Shown piece by piece: positions 33,212 to 43,222 of a DNA stretch of 64,000 nucleotides. The notes below the pieces were generated by a model. That model was not told the DNA's origin. It worked only from the letters and a program-made list of their open reading frames with translations, and searched no databases. A program made the translations under genes and the position numbers. The stretch is from JASGDC01 sp047606545. GTDB lineage: Bacteria; Actinomycetota; Actinomycetes; Actinomycetales; Micrococcaceae. Each line of letters opens with the position of its first letter. The first letter of the stretch is position 1. Location of the stretch: positions 1 through 64,000 of the forward strand of contig JASGEI010000017.1 of assembly GCA_047606545.1 (NCBI GenBank). Direction: 5' to 3'.

Positions 33212-34305
33212 TTCAGATACTAATAGCTGGCTTTTTTGCATTAATGTTTTCTTTATTGGGAACCCCATTTTTCATTAAGCAACTTGAAAAAGCTGAGTAT
33301 GGTCAATTTATCCGTGAAGACGGTCCTGACTCTCACATGGTAAAGCGTGGTACTCCGACAATGGGTGGTGTAGTCATAATTGGTTCGGTGGTGCTGGCAT
33401 ACTTTATTGCCCATCTAGCATTTTTGATACCACCTTCAGCTAGCGGTTTAGTATTTATTTTCTTGATTGTCGGGATGTGTTTAGTTGGTTTCTTAGATGA
33501 CTATCTAAAAATTTCTAAAAAGCAAAATCTAGGTTTAACTGCAAAGGCAAAGGTGTTCGGACAGCTTGCAGTCGGGACAATTTTTGCCATTCTAGCTACA
33601 ATGTTCCCGGATAAGGCAGGTGTTACGCCAGCAACTTATAAAGTATCGTTTGTGCGTGATATGCCACATATTGATTTATCTTTCGGTATTCCTTTATTAG
33701 GTGTAATCCTATTTATTGTATGGAGTAACTTAATCAATGTTGCGATTAGTAATGGGGTAAATCTAGCAGATGGTCTTGATGGTCTTGCAGCTGGTGCAAG
33801 TGCAATTATTTTTGGTTCGTATGTAATAATTACTATTTTCCAGAGTTTCCATAGCTGTCAGCGTGCATTAGTGGATACCGCAGGTTGTTACACTGTACGT
33901 GATTCACGTGATTTAACAGTATTGTCTGCGGCATTAGTCGGTGCGTGTATCGGTTTCTTATGGTGGAATACTTCACCTGCACACATTTTCATGGGAGATG
34001 CAGGCTCGCTGTCGCTTGGTGCGGCTATTGGCGGATTAGCAATTTTGACTAGGACTGAATTATTACTACCAATTATTGGTGGACTTTTCGTTATCATCCT
34101 ACTTTCGGTAATTATCCAAGTAGGGTACTTCAGAATTTCTGGTGGTAAACGAGTATTTAAAATGGCGCCACTGCAGCACCATTTCGAACTTAGCGGTTGG
34201 AAAGAACAAGCAGTAGTAGTGCGTTTTTGGATTATTACCTTATTCTTTGTGGCACTTGGAATTGGACTATTCTTTTCTGAGTGGGTAACGGTGGTGAGTA
34301 ATTAA
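33208..34305 (+). CDS. mraY: Phospho-MurNAc-pentapeptide transferase MraY
   Basis: A 365-residue membrane enzyme making lipid I from undecaprenyl phosphate and UDP-MurNAc-pentapeptide. About ten transmembrane helices are visible. Conserved cytosolic blocks: GTPTMGGVV, the aspartates in GFLDDYLK, NLADGLDGLAAG, GDAGSLSLGA and APLQHHFEL. A Cys-containing hydrophilic segment (HSCQRALVDTAGCYTVRDSRD region, about residues 214-231) is a lineage insertion between helices. Starts at GTG inside the murF stop. Confidence 0.96.
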   Translation: MIQILIAGFFALMFSLLGTPFFIKQLEKAEYGQFIREDGPDSHMVKRGTPTMGGVVIIGSVVLAYFIAHLAFLIPPSASGLVFIFLIVGMCLVGFLDDYLKISKKQNLGLTAKAKVFGQLAVGTIFAILATMFPDKAGVTPATYKVSFVRDMPHIDLSFGIPLLGVILFIVWSNLINVAISNGVNLADGLDGLAAGASAIIFGSYVIITIFQSFHSCQRALVDTAGCYTVRDSRDLTVLSAALVGACIGFLWWNTSPAHIFMGDAGSLSLGAAIGGLAILTRTELLLPIIGGLFVIILLSVIIQVGYFRISGGKRVFKMAPLQHHFELSGWKEQAVVVRFWIITLFFVALGIGLFFSEWVTVVSN

Positions 34306-34307
34306 TT

Positions 34308-35771
34308 ATGACTAAGCAAGTTTCTTTTCCAGAATTAAATTCATGGGACGCTGATTGGAGTAAATTAAACGTTTTAGTTACTGGTATTGGAGTCGCTGGT
34401 TTTTCGTGCGCTGATACTTTACTAGAAAAAAACGCAAGAGTAACAGTTTTTGATGGCTCTAATCCAGAAAAAATTAAAGATACGTTAGAAACTCTTGAGA
34501 TTATTGGTGGTAAATTCATCAATGATGAAGCGGAATTGCTTGATACTTTGGAAAATTACGATTTAATTGTAACATCTCCTGGGTGGCCACCGCATCATAA
34601 GCTTTTTCAAGCAGCTGCTAAGCATGATATTCCAATATGGGGAGATGTAGAATTAGCTTGGCGACTACGTAGCCGTAAAGGGAAGAAAACAGCTAAATGG
34701 CTACTAATTACCGGTACCAATGGTAAAACTACCACTACTGGAATGTTGGAATCAATTTTGCACCATGCTGGTTTAAAAGCTAAGGCTGTGGGCAATATTG
34801 GTTTCCCAATTCTTGATGCGATTCGTGAACCTGAAGAATATGATGTTTTTGCGGCAGAACTTTCAAGTTTCCAGTTACATTGGAGTGAAAGTGTTTCTGC
34901 AGAAGCTGCGGTAGTGCTTAATATTGCTGCTGATCATTTAGATTGGCATGGCAGTGAAGAAGAATATATCAAAGCAAAGGCTAAGATTTTTAACCAAGTC
35001 AAAATTGCATGTATCTATAATGTAGAAGACTCAATAACTTTGAAGATGGTAGAGCAAGCTGATGTAGTTGAAGGTGCCCGTGCTATAGGTTTTACTAAAG
35101 GTATTCCAGAACGCAGTATGCTAGGTGTAGTTGAAGATGTATTGTGTGACCGTGCATTTTTGGCAAAGCGTCAAACGCATGCCTTAGAGTTATGTACTTT
35201 TGCAGATTTAGGCGAACCATTAGCTCCACATACTATTACCAATGCACTTGCTGCAGCTGGATTGGCTCGAGCGCTTGACATTGAGCCTGCTTTTATTCAG
35301 GCAGGATTGAAGAACTACCGTTCTTCTGGACATCGTATCGAAAAAGTTGCAGAAATTGATGATGTTACTTGGATTAATGATTCTAAAGCAACTAACCCAC
35401 ATGCAGCCGCAGCTTCATTGTCAGCTTTTAAGAATATTATCTGGATTGCAGGTGGGCTTGCCAAAGGTGCACGTTATGAGGATTTAATTGCCGAACATGG
35501 GCATCGTTTAAAAACTGTGATTTTAATAGGCGAGGATAAAACTCTATTAAAAGCTGCTTTAACTGAAAAAGCTCCAGCTGTCCAAATTTATGAAACTACT
35601 GCTAGCGACGGGCAGGAAGTCATGGTGCAGGCTGTTACTAAAGCTCAAGAAATAGCTACTTCAGGCGATATAGTGCTCTTAGCTCCAGCTGCAGCGTCTA
35701 TGGATCAGTTTAAAACTTATGCTGATCGAGGTGAAAAATTCGCCGCTGAAGTAGAAAAATTGGGGGATTAA
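34308..35771 (+). CDS. murD: UDP-MurNAc-L-Ala:D-Glu ligase MurD
   Basis: A 487-residue cytosolic Mur ligase that adds D-Glu. An N-terminal Rossmann-like UDP-binding domain (VLVTGIGVAGFSCADTLLEK) is followed by ATP loop LITGTNGKTTTTGML, AELSSFQLHW, AADHLDWHG and the C-terminal block INDSKATNPHAAAASLSAF. It starts 2 nt after mraY and ends 1 nt before ftsW, so it is inside the operon. Confidence 0.96.
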   Translation: MTKQVSFPELNSWDADWSKLNVLVTGIGVAGFSCADTLLEKNARVTVFDGSNPEKIKDTLETLEIIGGKFINDEAELLDTLENYDLIVTSPGWPPHHKLFQAAAKHDIPIWGDVELAWRLRSRKGKKTAKWLLITGTNGKTTTTGMLESILHHAGLKAKAVGNIGFPILDAIREPEEYDVFAAELSSFQLHWSESVSAEAAVVLNIAADHLDWHGSEEEYIKAKAKIFNQVKIACIYNVEDSITLKMVEQADVVEGARAIGFTKGIPERSMLGVVEDVLCDRAFLAKRQTHALELCTFADLGEPLAPHTITNALAAAGLARALDIEPAFIQAGLKNYRSSGHRIEKVAEIDDVTWINDSKATNPHAAAASLSAFKNIIWIAGGLAKGARYEDLIAEHGHRLKTVILIGEDKTLLKAALTEKAPAVQIYETTASDGQEVMVQAVTKAQEIATSGDIVLLAPAAASMDQFKTYADRGEKFAAEVEKLGD

Positions 35772-35772
35772 T

Positions 35773-37224
35773 ATGGGTCAAGAACTTCCCTCACGCCCTC
35801 ATTATTTACCGACTGCAGCTGTTCCAAATAACAAACCTGAAGCTACTAGAGTTAGTAACAAAAGAACGAATAAAAATACTCTAAAGTCTAAGAAAAAGCT
35901 TTTCAATAAAGCAAAGGTTCAAGAAAAGTTTATTGCGACTAAAAAGAGTCTTAATAAAGAAAATTTTAGTAATACTTTCATTAAGCTTGCTGAAAGAACT
36001 CAACTTACTTTTAAAAAATACTTCCCAGCATTTAATCGGGATAGTTCTGCATATTACATGATTTTATTTTCTACTTATGCTTTAGTTGGCTTAGGTTTGT
36101 TAATGGTGCTCTCTGCTTCTTCGGTAGAGTCAATTAGACAGGGTATCCCTAGCTATAGTATCTTCTTACGTCAGGCGATTTGGGCAATTCTTGGTTTGAT
36201 AGTCATGCATATTGCTGCTCGGATTCCAAGAGATAGATACCAACGTTGGGGTTGGCCAGCAATGGTATTAACCTACATCTTGCTTATTCTAGTGCAGCTT
36301 GTTGGTTATGAGGTAAACGGTAACAAGAACTGGATTAGAATCGGGCCGATTAGTGGACAGCCTTCAGAGTTCGCTAAGTTTGCACTGTGTATATGGTTGC
36401 CTGGCGTTTTAGCAATGAACCGAAAATATTTATCTGATGCTTGGATTTTATTTGAAAAAATATTAGTACCGAGTGTGCCAGTTATTGTACTAGTGCTTAT
36501 AGGGCATGACATGGGTACTTCGATTGTTATCTCATTGATTGTATTCGGTACTATTTTCGTTTCAGGCGTACCTATGCGAATATTCACTTTTATTATTGGT
36601 ATTGGTGTGCTCGGAGCCGCCTTTTTTGCCTTGACTGATCCAAACCGACTAGCCCGTATTACAACTTGGGGCGGTAGTTGTAACAGTACTGATATTCAAG
36701 GAATGTGTTGGCAGTCTCAAGCTGGTTTATTTGGTTTGGCAAGTGGTGGCTGGTTTGGATTAGGCCTTGGGTCTAGCCGTGAGAAATGGTCCTGGTTGCC
36801 AGAAGCTCATAACGACTATATTTTCGCAGTAATTGGTGAAGAGCTTGGTTTCTTTGGTGCGATTACTGTAGTTGCGCTTTTTTGTATTCTGGCAATTGCT
36901 TTCTTAAGGGTAGTTTTACGTCATAGTGATCCATATATTAGGATTGCTACTTCAGGCGTGCTGTTTTGGATTATGGGTCAAGCTATAATCAATATGGGAA
37001 TGGTTACCGGAGCACTTCCAGTAATCGGTGTCCCGTTACCGTTGATATCGGCTGGTGGTACCGCAGTTTTGTTTGCTTTGATGGCAATTGGAATGGTGCT
37101 ATCTTTTGCTAGAACTGAAGCAAAGCCAGGGGATGCGCGGCGTACGAATAAAACTACGTATCGTAATGCGGCAAAACCAAAGCCTTTGAAACGGAAACGG
37201 AAGCTACCAGCAATAAGTAGATAA
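35773..37224 (+). CDS. ftsW: SEDS-family peptidoglycan polymerase FtsW
   Basis: A 483-residue polytopic protein: a long basic N-terminal cytoplasmic tail (about 90 residues, Lys-rich), ten hydrophobic helices and a basic C-terminal tail. SEDS landmarks are NGNKNWIRIG near residue 180, GLGLGSSREKWSWLPEAHNDYIFAVIGEELGF and GVPLPLISAGGTAVL. FtsW polymerises septal glycan strands in complex with FtsI. The order murD-ftsW-murG identifies it as FtsW rather than RodA. Confidence 0.95.
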   Translation: MGQELPSRPHYLPTAAVPNNKPEATRVSNKRTNKNTLKSKKKLFNKAKVQEKFIATKKSLNKENFSNTFIKLAERTQLTFKKYFPAFNRDSSAYYMILFSTYALVGLGLLMVLSASSVESIRQGIPSYSIFLRQAIWAILGLIVMHIAARIPRDRYQRWGWPAMVLTYILLILVQLVGYEVNGNKNWIRIGPISGQPSEFAKFALCIWLPGVLAMNRKYLSDAWILFEKILVPSVPVIVLVLIGHDMGTSIVISLIVFGTIFVSGVPMRIFTFIIGIGVLGAAFFALTDPNRLARITTWGGSCNSTDIQGMCWQSQAGLFGLASGGWFGLGLGSSREKWSWLPEAHNDYIFAVIGEELGFFGAITVVALFCILAIAFLRVVLRHSDPYIRIATSGVLFWIMGQAIINMGMVTGALPVIGVPLPLISAGGTAVLFALMAIGMVLSFARTEAKPGDARRTNKTTYRNAAKPKPLKRKRKLPAISR

Positions 37225-37250
37225 TACTTAGAGTTAAAGAAAGCGAACTC

Positions 37251-38342
37251 ATGGATAATAAAAGAACACTATCAATAGTCATTGCCGGTGGTGGTACTGC
37301 TGGACATGTTAGTCCGATGCTTGCCGTTGCGCAAGAGTTGAAAGCTCGTAATCCTGAGTCAAAAATTTTAGCTATTGGTACGGAAGAAGGATTAGAAAAA
37401 CAAATGGTTCCCGCCGCTGGTTTCGAACTGCGCTTTATTCCTCGTGTACCATTCCCTCGCCGTCCTGATACATATATTTTAAAGTTCCCAAAACTATTTT
37501 ATAAAGCAATCAAGAGTGTTAAGGAAATACTGCGTGAGGTAAAAGCTGATGTAGTCTTTGGTGTTGGTGGTTATGTCTCAACACCGGTTTATATTGCGGC
37601 ACAACAGCTAAAGATTCCATATGTGATTCATGAAGCTAACACTATCCCTGGTTTAGCTAATAAGCTTGGTGCGAAAAAAGCCGCTGCAGTTGGTACAGCT
37701 TTTGCTGGTGCGGTATTACCTAATAGTGTTCTAGTAGGAATGCCGATGAAAAAAGAAATATCTAGCCTAGATCGGATTGCTTCTCAAAAAGCAGCTCGTA
37801 AACGCCTTGGTCTTGATCCAGATATTAAAACTTTAATTGTTACGGGGGGTTCTTCTGGAGCGAAGTCTGTTAACGAGGCTTTAGTTAAATCATTACAAGA
37901 TTTTGAAAACAATAACATCCAAGTATTACACATTGTCGGACCGGGAAAGGCTATTGAAGTTGCTGGAAAATTCTCACTTTACCACCAAGTTGAATTTATT
38001 TCACAGATGCAAGATGTTTATGCTGCAGCTGATATTCTAGTGTGTCGTTCTGGTTCAGGTACAGTTTCAGAGGTTTGTGCAGTCGGTGTTCCAGCAGTAT
38101 TTATTCCACTGCCTTTTGGCAATGGCGAACAACGTCTTAATGCACAGCCAGTAGTTGATGCTGGTGGTGGAGTAATGGTGGATAACCATGAGTTTAATGA
38201 CAAATTCATTAGCAAAGAATTAATACCATTGCTAAATAATACAGTTGCACAGCAAAAATTAGCAGAAAATGCATATAAAATGGGTATACGTGATGCAGAC
38301 GTGCAAGTAGCTAAGATGATTGAGCAGGTAACTAATGCGTGA
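37251..38342 (+). CDS. murG: Lipid II synthase MurG
   Basis: A 363-residue GT28 enzyme adding GlcNAc to lipid I. The N-terminal GGGTAGHVSPMLAVAQEL and VVFGVGGYVSTPVYIAA are acceptor-side blocks. The donor side is marked by VTGGSSGAKSVNEAL, CRSGSGTVSEVCAVGVPAVFIPLPFGNGEQ. The protein is peripheral at the inner membrane face. It overlaps murC by 8 nt. Confidence 0.96.
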   Translation: MDNKRTLSIVIAGGGTAGHVSPMLAVAQELKARNPESKILAIGTEEGLEKQMVPAAGFELRFIPRVPFPRRPDTYILKFPKLFYKAIKSVKEILREVKADVVFGVGGYVSTPVYIAAQQLKIPYVIHEANTIPGLANKLGAKKAAAVGTAFAGAVLPNSVLVGMPMKKEISSLDRIASQKAARKRLGLDPDIKTLIVTGGSSGAKSVNEALVKSLQDFENNNIQVLHIVGPGKAIEVAGKFSLYHQVEFISQMQDVYAAADILVCRSGSGTVSEVCAVGVPAVFIPLPFGNGEQRLNAQPVVDAGGGVMVDNHEFNDKFISKELIPLLNNTVAQQKLAENAYKMGIRDADVQVAKMIEQVTNA

Positions 38343-39726
38343 AGTAGATAACAAATTTCAAGGACCTTTCCATCTTATTGCAATCGGTGGTGCAGGAATG
38401 GCTCCTATTGCAAGGAATATCCTAGCTCGTGGCGAAAAAGTGTCTGGCTCAGATATGACTGATTCAGATAATTTCCACAAACTAGAAAAACAAGGTGCTA
38501 AAGTTACTTTGGGACATGATGCTAAAAACTTAGGTGATGCAAAAACTGTAATTGTTTCAAGTGCAATTAAACCAGAAAATCCAGAATTAAAAGCTGCAAA
38601 GGCAGCGGGATTACGGGTGATCCACCGTTCTGATGCTTTAGCGTATCTAGTTAATAATTCTCGTGCTGTTTGTGTGGTCGGTACTCATGGTAAAACTAGT
38701 ACTTCAGCTCTTACGGCTGTCGCTTTTGAAGCTGGCGGAAAAAATCCTGGGCATGCGATTGGAGCGGCAGTTCAAGATTTAGAAAACGTGGAAAGCAAGC
38801 AAAGCGAGTTTTTTGTTGCCGAAGCGGATGAGTCTGATGGTTCTTTTTTGAAATATTATCCAGAAATAGCCATTGTCACTAACGTTGAAGCTGATCATTT
38901 GGACTATTACGGTACTGAAAAGGCTGTTTTTAAAGCTTTTGCAAAGTTCATTTCTAGTGTTCAAGAAAATAAAGGCAAAGTAATTATCTGTGCCGATGAT
39001 GCGGGTAATCAAAGGTTAATGCTTAACCATACCGAAAAATTCATTCGCTATGGTTTCCAAGATGCTGATGTAATCATTAAAGAATTTGATATTAAAAATG
39101 GCAAGAGTGTTTTTACCTTGGCAACTAAGCATCCAGATCTTGAAGTGTTAGATAACCAAGATTTCATCGTTAATTTACCAGGTAAGCATAATGCTTATAA
39201 TGCTACTGCCGCTTTAATTGCATCTGCGTTGGTAGATGCTGATATTGAAAAGATTAAGACAGCTCTGGAAAATTTTGGTGGTGCTGCTCGCCGGTTTGAT
39301 TTTAAAGGTAAAATAAACGGTATCAGTGTTTATGATGATTATGCACATCACCCGACTGAAGTTAGTTCAGCTGTGAAAGCTGCTAAAGAAGTCGCGCACG
39401 ATAATGCAGTGCGTGTGATTTTCCAACCTCATCTTTACAGTCGAACTCGTAACTTTGCTAAAGAGTTTGCGGAATCTTTGGACACGGCTGATACAGTTAT
39501 CGTGCTTGATGTTTTTGGTGCGCGAGAAACTCGCTTTGATAATATTTCTGGTGAAACGATTACCCAACATAGCGATAAAGCTGAATTTGTCGTTGATAAA
39601 CAAGAAGCGGTTAATAAATTAGCTAAAACAGCTAAATCAGGTGACGTGCTAATGACTATTGGTGCTGGTGATGTAACTGCACTTGGTAAAGATATATTAG
39701 AAGCATTAAAGGAATTAGATGGCTAA
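38335..39726 (+). CDS. murC: UDP-MurNAc:L-Ala ligase MurC
   Basis: A 463-residue ligase starting the stem peptide. Blocks: FHLIAIGGAGMAPIARN, the ATP loop VVGTHGKTSTSALTA, EADESDGSFLKYYPEIAIVTNVEADHLDYYG, and the C-terminal DDYAHHPTEVSSAVKAA. Overlaps with murG (8 nt) and ftsQ (8 nt) indicate tight coupling. Confidence 0.96.
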   Translation: MREVDNKFQGPFHLIAIGGAGMAPIARNILARGEKVSGSDMTDSDNFHKLEKQGAKVTLGHDAKNLGDAKTVIVSSAIKPENPELKAAKAAGLRVIHRSDALAYLVNNSRAVCVVGTHGKTSTSALTAVAFEAGGKNPGHAIGAAVQDLENVESKQSEFFVAEADESDGSFLKYYPEIAIVTNVEADHLDYYGTEKAVFKAFAKFISSVQENKGKVIICADDAGNQRLMLNHTEKFIRYGFQDADVIIKEFDIKNGKSVFTLATKHPDLEVLDNQDFIVNLPGKHNAYNATAALIASALVDADIEKIKTALENFGGAARRFDFKGKINGISVYDDYAHHPTEVSSAVKAAKEVAHDNAVRVIFQPHLYSRTRNFAKEFAESLDTADTVIVLDVFGARETRFDNISGETITQHSDKAEFVVDKQEAVNKLAKTAKSGDVLMTIGAGDVTALGKDILEALKELDG

Positions 39727-40924
39727 TTCGGATAGCTCTAAACGGCCGCCAAAGCCGAGTATTGCTAAGAGTATAGGCGGTAGTTCGCCTTCTAATAAAC
39801 CTTCTGTGTCTCAAAGTCGGGTATCAAAAAATAATGTTTCGGCTCAGCAAATTTCTGCTGAATCACAGCCTAAAAGTAATTCAGTGCCAAAATTTAATAA
39901 AGAAAAATTTGACGCTAGGTTAGCTGATGAAAAAAGCAGAACACCAAAGCCAAAAAAGTATGCTAATTCAAAGCGAAGGAAAAAAAGGCGTAAAGCGAAG
40001 AGAAATAGAAAAGGTTCTGCACCTGTCATTCGTGATGTAAAAAGATTTGGTGCTGCATTAGGAGCTCGCTTTGGGGTAGGTGGTAAAAAGTTTAACGCAC
40101 TAGATTATCAAGAATTAACTCGAAGTGAGCAAAATAACACTATTGCATTAATCCGAGAGAATACCGTAGATAAATTTCCAAAATGGTTAAGAATTTTCTT
40201 AAGTATTTTAATCCCGATGGCATTAGTATTTGCTGTAGTAACTTTAGTAGTTAATTCACCAGCAATGGCAATTCGTAATATTGATGTACGTAATAATAAA
40301 GCAGTACCAACTGCCGAAGTTCAACAACATTTGAGTGACTTGCAAGGTAAACCTTTAGCTCATGTTACTAAAAATGACGTATTACGTCGCTTGATTAGTC
40401 TTGGTCCAGTGCAAGACGTCAGTGTGCAAGCGAAACCACCACATACTTTAATCGTTAATGTGCAAGAACGCCGTGAATCAGCAATGATTCAAAATGGAAA
40501 TAAGTTTATTGTTATTGACCCCAATGGGGTAGAAATTAGAGAAATAGCTAAGCGAACTGATGCTAAATTGCCCGTACTCGATGGTGGTCGTGCCGCATTA
40601 AATCAAGATAATTTCAAGATGATTTCGCAAGTTATGAATGCTTTGCCAGATGATATTTTGAGTCAAGTAAACACTATTGCGGCTTCATCACCAACTTCAG
40701 TAGTTTTGACCCTTAATAATGGTGCTAAAGTTTATTGGGGAGATGCCACCGAAAGTGAATTTAAAGCTAAGGTAATACGCTTACTGATAGATAAAAATAA
40801 AGATACCGGAGTTAAATCTTTTGATGTTTCCACACCAGAACGCCCAGTAACTAAGGGTGGTCAGCCAGCGGCTGAGACTGTTGATCCACAACCTACGGAC
40901 ATGCCATTTTCTTCAGATTATTAA
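39719..40924 (+). CDS. ftsQ: Cell division protein FtsQ
   Basis: A 401-residue bitopic protein. An unusually long basic Ser/Lys/Arg-rich cytoplasmic region (about 155 residues, with RRKKRRKAKRNRKG) precedes a single transmembrane helix at about 162-183. An extracellular POTRA domain follows (AIRNIDVRNNKAVPTAEV through VQAKPPHTLIVNVQERRESAMI) and then the FtsQ beta domain. FtsQ scaffolds FtsL and FtsI/W. It overlaps murC and is the last gene before a 234-nt gap in front of ftsZ. Confidence 0.9.
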   Translation: MANSDSSKRPPKPSIAKSIGGSSPSNKPSVSQSRVSKNNVSAQQISAESQPKSNSVPKFNKEKFDARLADEKSRTPKPKKYANSKRRKKRRKAKRNRKGSAPVIRDVKRFGAALGARFGVGGKKFNALDYQELTRSEQNNTIALIRENTVDKFPKWLRIFLSILIPMALVFAVVTLVVNSPAMAIRNIDVRNNKAVPTAEVQQHLSDLQGKPLAHVTKNDVLRRLISLGPVQDVSVQAKPPHTLIVNVQERRESAMIQNGNKFIVIDPNGVEIREIAKRTDAKLPVLDGGRAALNQDNFKMISQVMNALPDDILSQVNTIAASSPTSVVLTLNNGAKVYWGDATESEFKAKVIRLLIDKNKDTGVKSFDVSTPERPVTKGGQPAAETVDPQPTDMPFSSDY

Positions 40925-41093
40925 AAAGGTCTTAATTAGAATTCTTGATTCTGATTTTTATAAATTATGAAAAGAAGAAATATGCGTGTAAAATAGTGTA
41001 GTTGTTGATTCTGCCGAGCTTGCTATTACAACACGCAAAGAATATATTTCTAAAACAAAATAAATTACAGTAAGCTCACAATAGAGGTTTTTG

Positions 41094-41111
41094 TGTACTT
41101 TCGGGTACAAT
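41094..41111 (+). promoter_or_regulatory. Candidate ftsZ promoter element with dyad
   Basis: TACAAT at 41106-41111 resembles a -10 box and overlaps an imperfect dyad TGTAC-N6-GTACA at 41094-41109, about 50 nt before the ftsZ GTG. No convincing -35 box sits 16-18 nt upstream. The dyad could be an operator. Otherwise I see no gene in 40925-41158. Confidence 0.35.
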
Positions 41112-41158
41112 AGACGAGATATAAGATTTTTAAAAAGTAACTTCTTTAAGGGGTAAAC

Positions 41159-42439
41159 GTGGTAGCACCGCAAAATTATTTAGCAGTGATTAAAGTTGTC
41201 GGTATCGGTGGTGGCGGCGTTAATGCTGTTAACCGCATGATCGAAGCCGGTTTAAGTGGCGTTGAATTTATCGCCATTAACACTGATGCTCAAGCACTTC
41301 TGATGTCTGATGCTGATGTAAAACTAGATGTAGGTCGAGAACTAACTCGTGGTTTGGGCGCTGGTGCAAACCCTGAGGTTGGTCGTAAGTCAGCAGAAGA
41401 TCACGAACAAGAAATTAAAGAAGTTCTTGAAGGTGCTGACATGGTATTCGTTACTGCTGGAGAAGGTGGCGGTACAGGTACTGGTGGTGCTCCAGTAGTA
41501 GCTCGTATCGCTCGCTCAATGGGTGCATTAACTATTGGTGTAGTTACTCGTCCATTTACTTTTGAAGGTCGTCGTCGCTCTACACAGGCTGATGCTGGTA
41601 TTGAAGCACTTCGTGAAGAAGTAGATACGCTTATCGTTATCCCTAATGACCGTCTACTTTCAATCTCTGACCAGAATGTCTCTATGCTAGATGCATTCCA
41701 TTCAGCAGATACAGTATTGCTATCTGGTGTACAAGGCATCACTGACTTGATTACTACACCTGGTCTAATAAACCTTGACTTTGCAGACGTTAAGTCAGTA
41801 ATGGAAGGTGCTGGTAGTGCGCTAATGGGTATTGGTGCTGCAACTGGTGAAGACCGTGCAGTTAAGGCTGCAGAACTTGCAATTGCCTCTCCTCTTCTTG
41901 AAGCAAGCATTGATGGTGCTCACGGTGTATTGCTTTCTATTCAAGGTGGTAGTGATCTTGGTCTATTCGAGATTAACGAAGCTGCTCGTCTAGTACAAGA
42001 AGTTGCACACCCAGATGCAAATATTATCTTCGGTGCAGTTATTGATGATAGCCTTGGCGATGAAACTCGTGTTACAGTTATCGCTGCTGGTTTTGATAGT
42101 CCAGAAGAAGAAGCTGCGCAGCAATCTGATGTAGCTAAGGGACTTGGATATTCTGGTAGTAATAAAGCTGGTGCTAATGCAACTGGCGCAGTGCCAGAAT
42201 TACCAAAGACTCTGGATACTACAAATGAAGATGCTTTTGAACCAGCAGATGAAGAGTCAGAAAAGCCTACTCATCAGCATACTTCAGAGCAACCTTCTGC
42301 TCCTACTCGCAGACCACAGGCAGCTCCTTCAGAGACTGGATCTTTCGGTAGTCCGCAACGCGCACCACAGCGTAACAATACTGGTATCCAAGATGTTCCT
42401 AATCAGGATGACTTGGACGTTCCAGATTTCTTGAAGTAA
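41159..42439 (+). CDS. ftsZ: Tubulin-like division protein FtsZ
   Basis: A 426-residue GTPase forming the Z-ring. An N-terminal VVGIGGGGVNAVNRMIEAGL nucleotide-binding strand, the tubulin signature GEGGGTGTGGAPVVA and the T7 loop NLDFADVKSVM are present. A disordered linker of about 100 residues ends in the conserved tail DDLDVPDFLK, which binds SepF. The start is GTG at 41159 with AAGGGG upstream. The 234-nt leader suggests its own promoter in addition to read-through from ftsQ. Confidence 0.97.
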   Translation: MVAPQNYLAVIKVVGIGGGGVNAVNRMIEAGLSGVEFIAINTDAQALLMSDADVKLDVGRELTRGLGAGANPEVGRKSAEDHEQEIKEVLEGADMVFVTAGEGGGTGTGGAPVVARIARSMGALTIGVVTRPFTFEGRRRSTQADAGIEALREEVDTLIVIPNDRLLSISDQNVSMLDAFHSADTVLLSGVQGITDLITTPGLINLDFADVKSVMEGAGSALMGIGAATGEDRAVKAAELAIASPLLEASIDGAHGVLLSIQGGSDLGLFEINEAARLVQEVAHPDANIIFGAVIDDSLGDETRVTVIAAGFDSPEEEAAQQSDVAKGLGYSGSNKAGANATGAVPELPKTLDTTNEDAFEPADEESEKPTHQHTSEQPSAPTRRPQAAPSETGSFGSPQRAPQRNNTGIQDVPNQDDLDVPDFLK

Positions 42440-42466
42440 TAGAGTTTAAGACAATATAGGTATCTT

Positions 42467-43222
42467 ATGTCGATGTTCGAATGGTCTCGTACATTAACTT
42501 CAGGTACCTTTTTGTTTTATACTGGCGCTAAAGATATTTCTGATACAGTTCCACATGGTAGTACTAATCTTGCTTACCATGTGCCTGTAGCTGATTATAA
42601 TCCTCAAGATTTTAAAAGTGCTGTAACTAAAAATCGTGAGGAATTAGCTCAACTACTCAAGGTATCGTCAGTGCAGTATATGTCGCAAACTCATGGTAAT
42701 AGAATTGCAGTTTTCAAGGGCAAAGAGCGCCTTTCGAAAGCTGGAGTTGCCAATACTGACGCTTTAGTATTTACTGGTAGTGGTGCTGCCGGTGCAGTAA
42801 TGGTTGCAGATTGTGTACCAGTTATTCTTTTTGATGATGAAGCTGGAGTCTATGCGGTAGCTCACGCAGGGCGTGCAGGAGTATTAAATGGTATTGTCAA
42901 AAAAACAATTGCCAAGATGGAAAATTTTGGCGCTAGTGCAGTGTCTGTGGTTCTAGGGCCAAGTATTTGCGCTGACTGTTACGAAGTGCCTAAAGGGCTT
43001 GCCAAAGAGTGTGAAGCACAAATACCTGGTTCAACTGGGAAGAATACTGATAACAAATTTGTATTTAAGTTAAAAGATGGCATCAGGATTCAACTTACAG
43101 AAAATGAAACTGTCAAAGAGATAATTGATGTTAACGTATGCACGTTAGAGAACGAAAATTTCTTCTCTTACCGACGTGATAATCGTGCCGGAAGATTCAT
43201 AGGTGGAATTAAAGTTGCTTAA
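42467..43222 (+). CDS. pgeF: Laccase-domain protein PgeF (YfiH family)
   Basis: A 251-residue multicopper-oxidase-fold (DUF152) protein. Zn/Cu-site residues are visible in QTHGNRI, VADCVPVILFDDEAG and AHAGRAGVLNGIV, and LGPSICADCYEV is diagnostic. E. coli YfiH corrects misincorporated residues in peptidoglycan precursors, and family members also show purine nucleoside phosphorylase activity. It lies 27 nt after ftsZ. In most actinobacteria a YggS-type PLP protein follows; here it is missing and sepF comes next. Confidence 0.92.
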   Translation: MSMFEWSRTLTSGTFLFYTGAKDISDTVPHGSTNLAYHVPVADYNPQDFKSAVTKNREELAQLLKVSSVQYMSQTHGNRIAVFKGKERLSKAGVANTDALVFTGSGAAGAVMVADCVPVILFDDEAGVYAVAHAGRAGVLNGIVKKTIAKMENFGASAVSVVLGPSICADCYEVPKGLAKECEAQIPGSTGKNTDNKFVFKLKDGIRIQLTENETVKEIIDVNVCTLENENFFSYRRDNRAGRFIGGIKVA

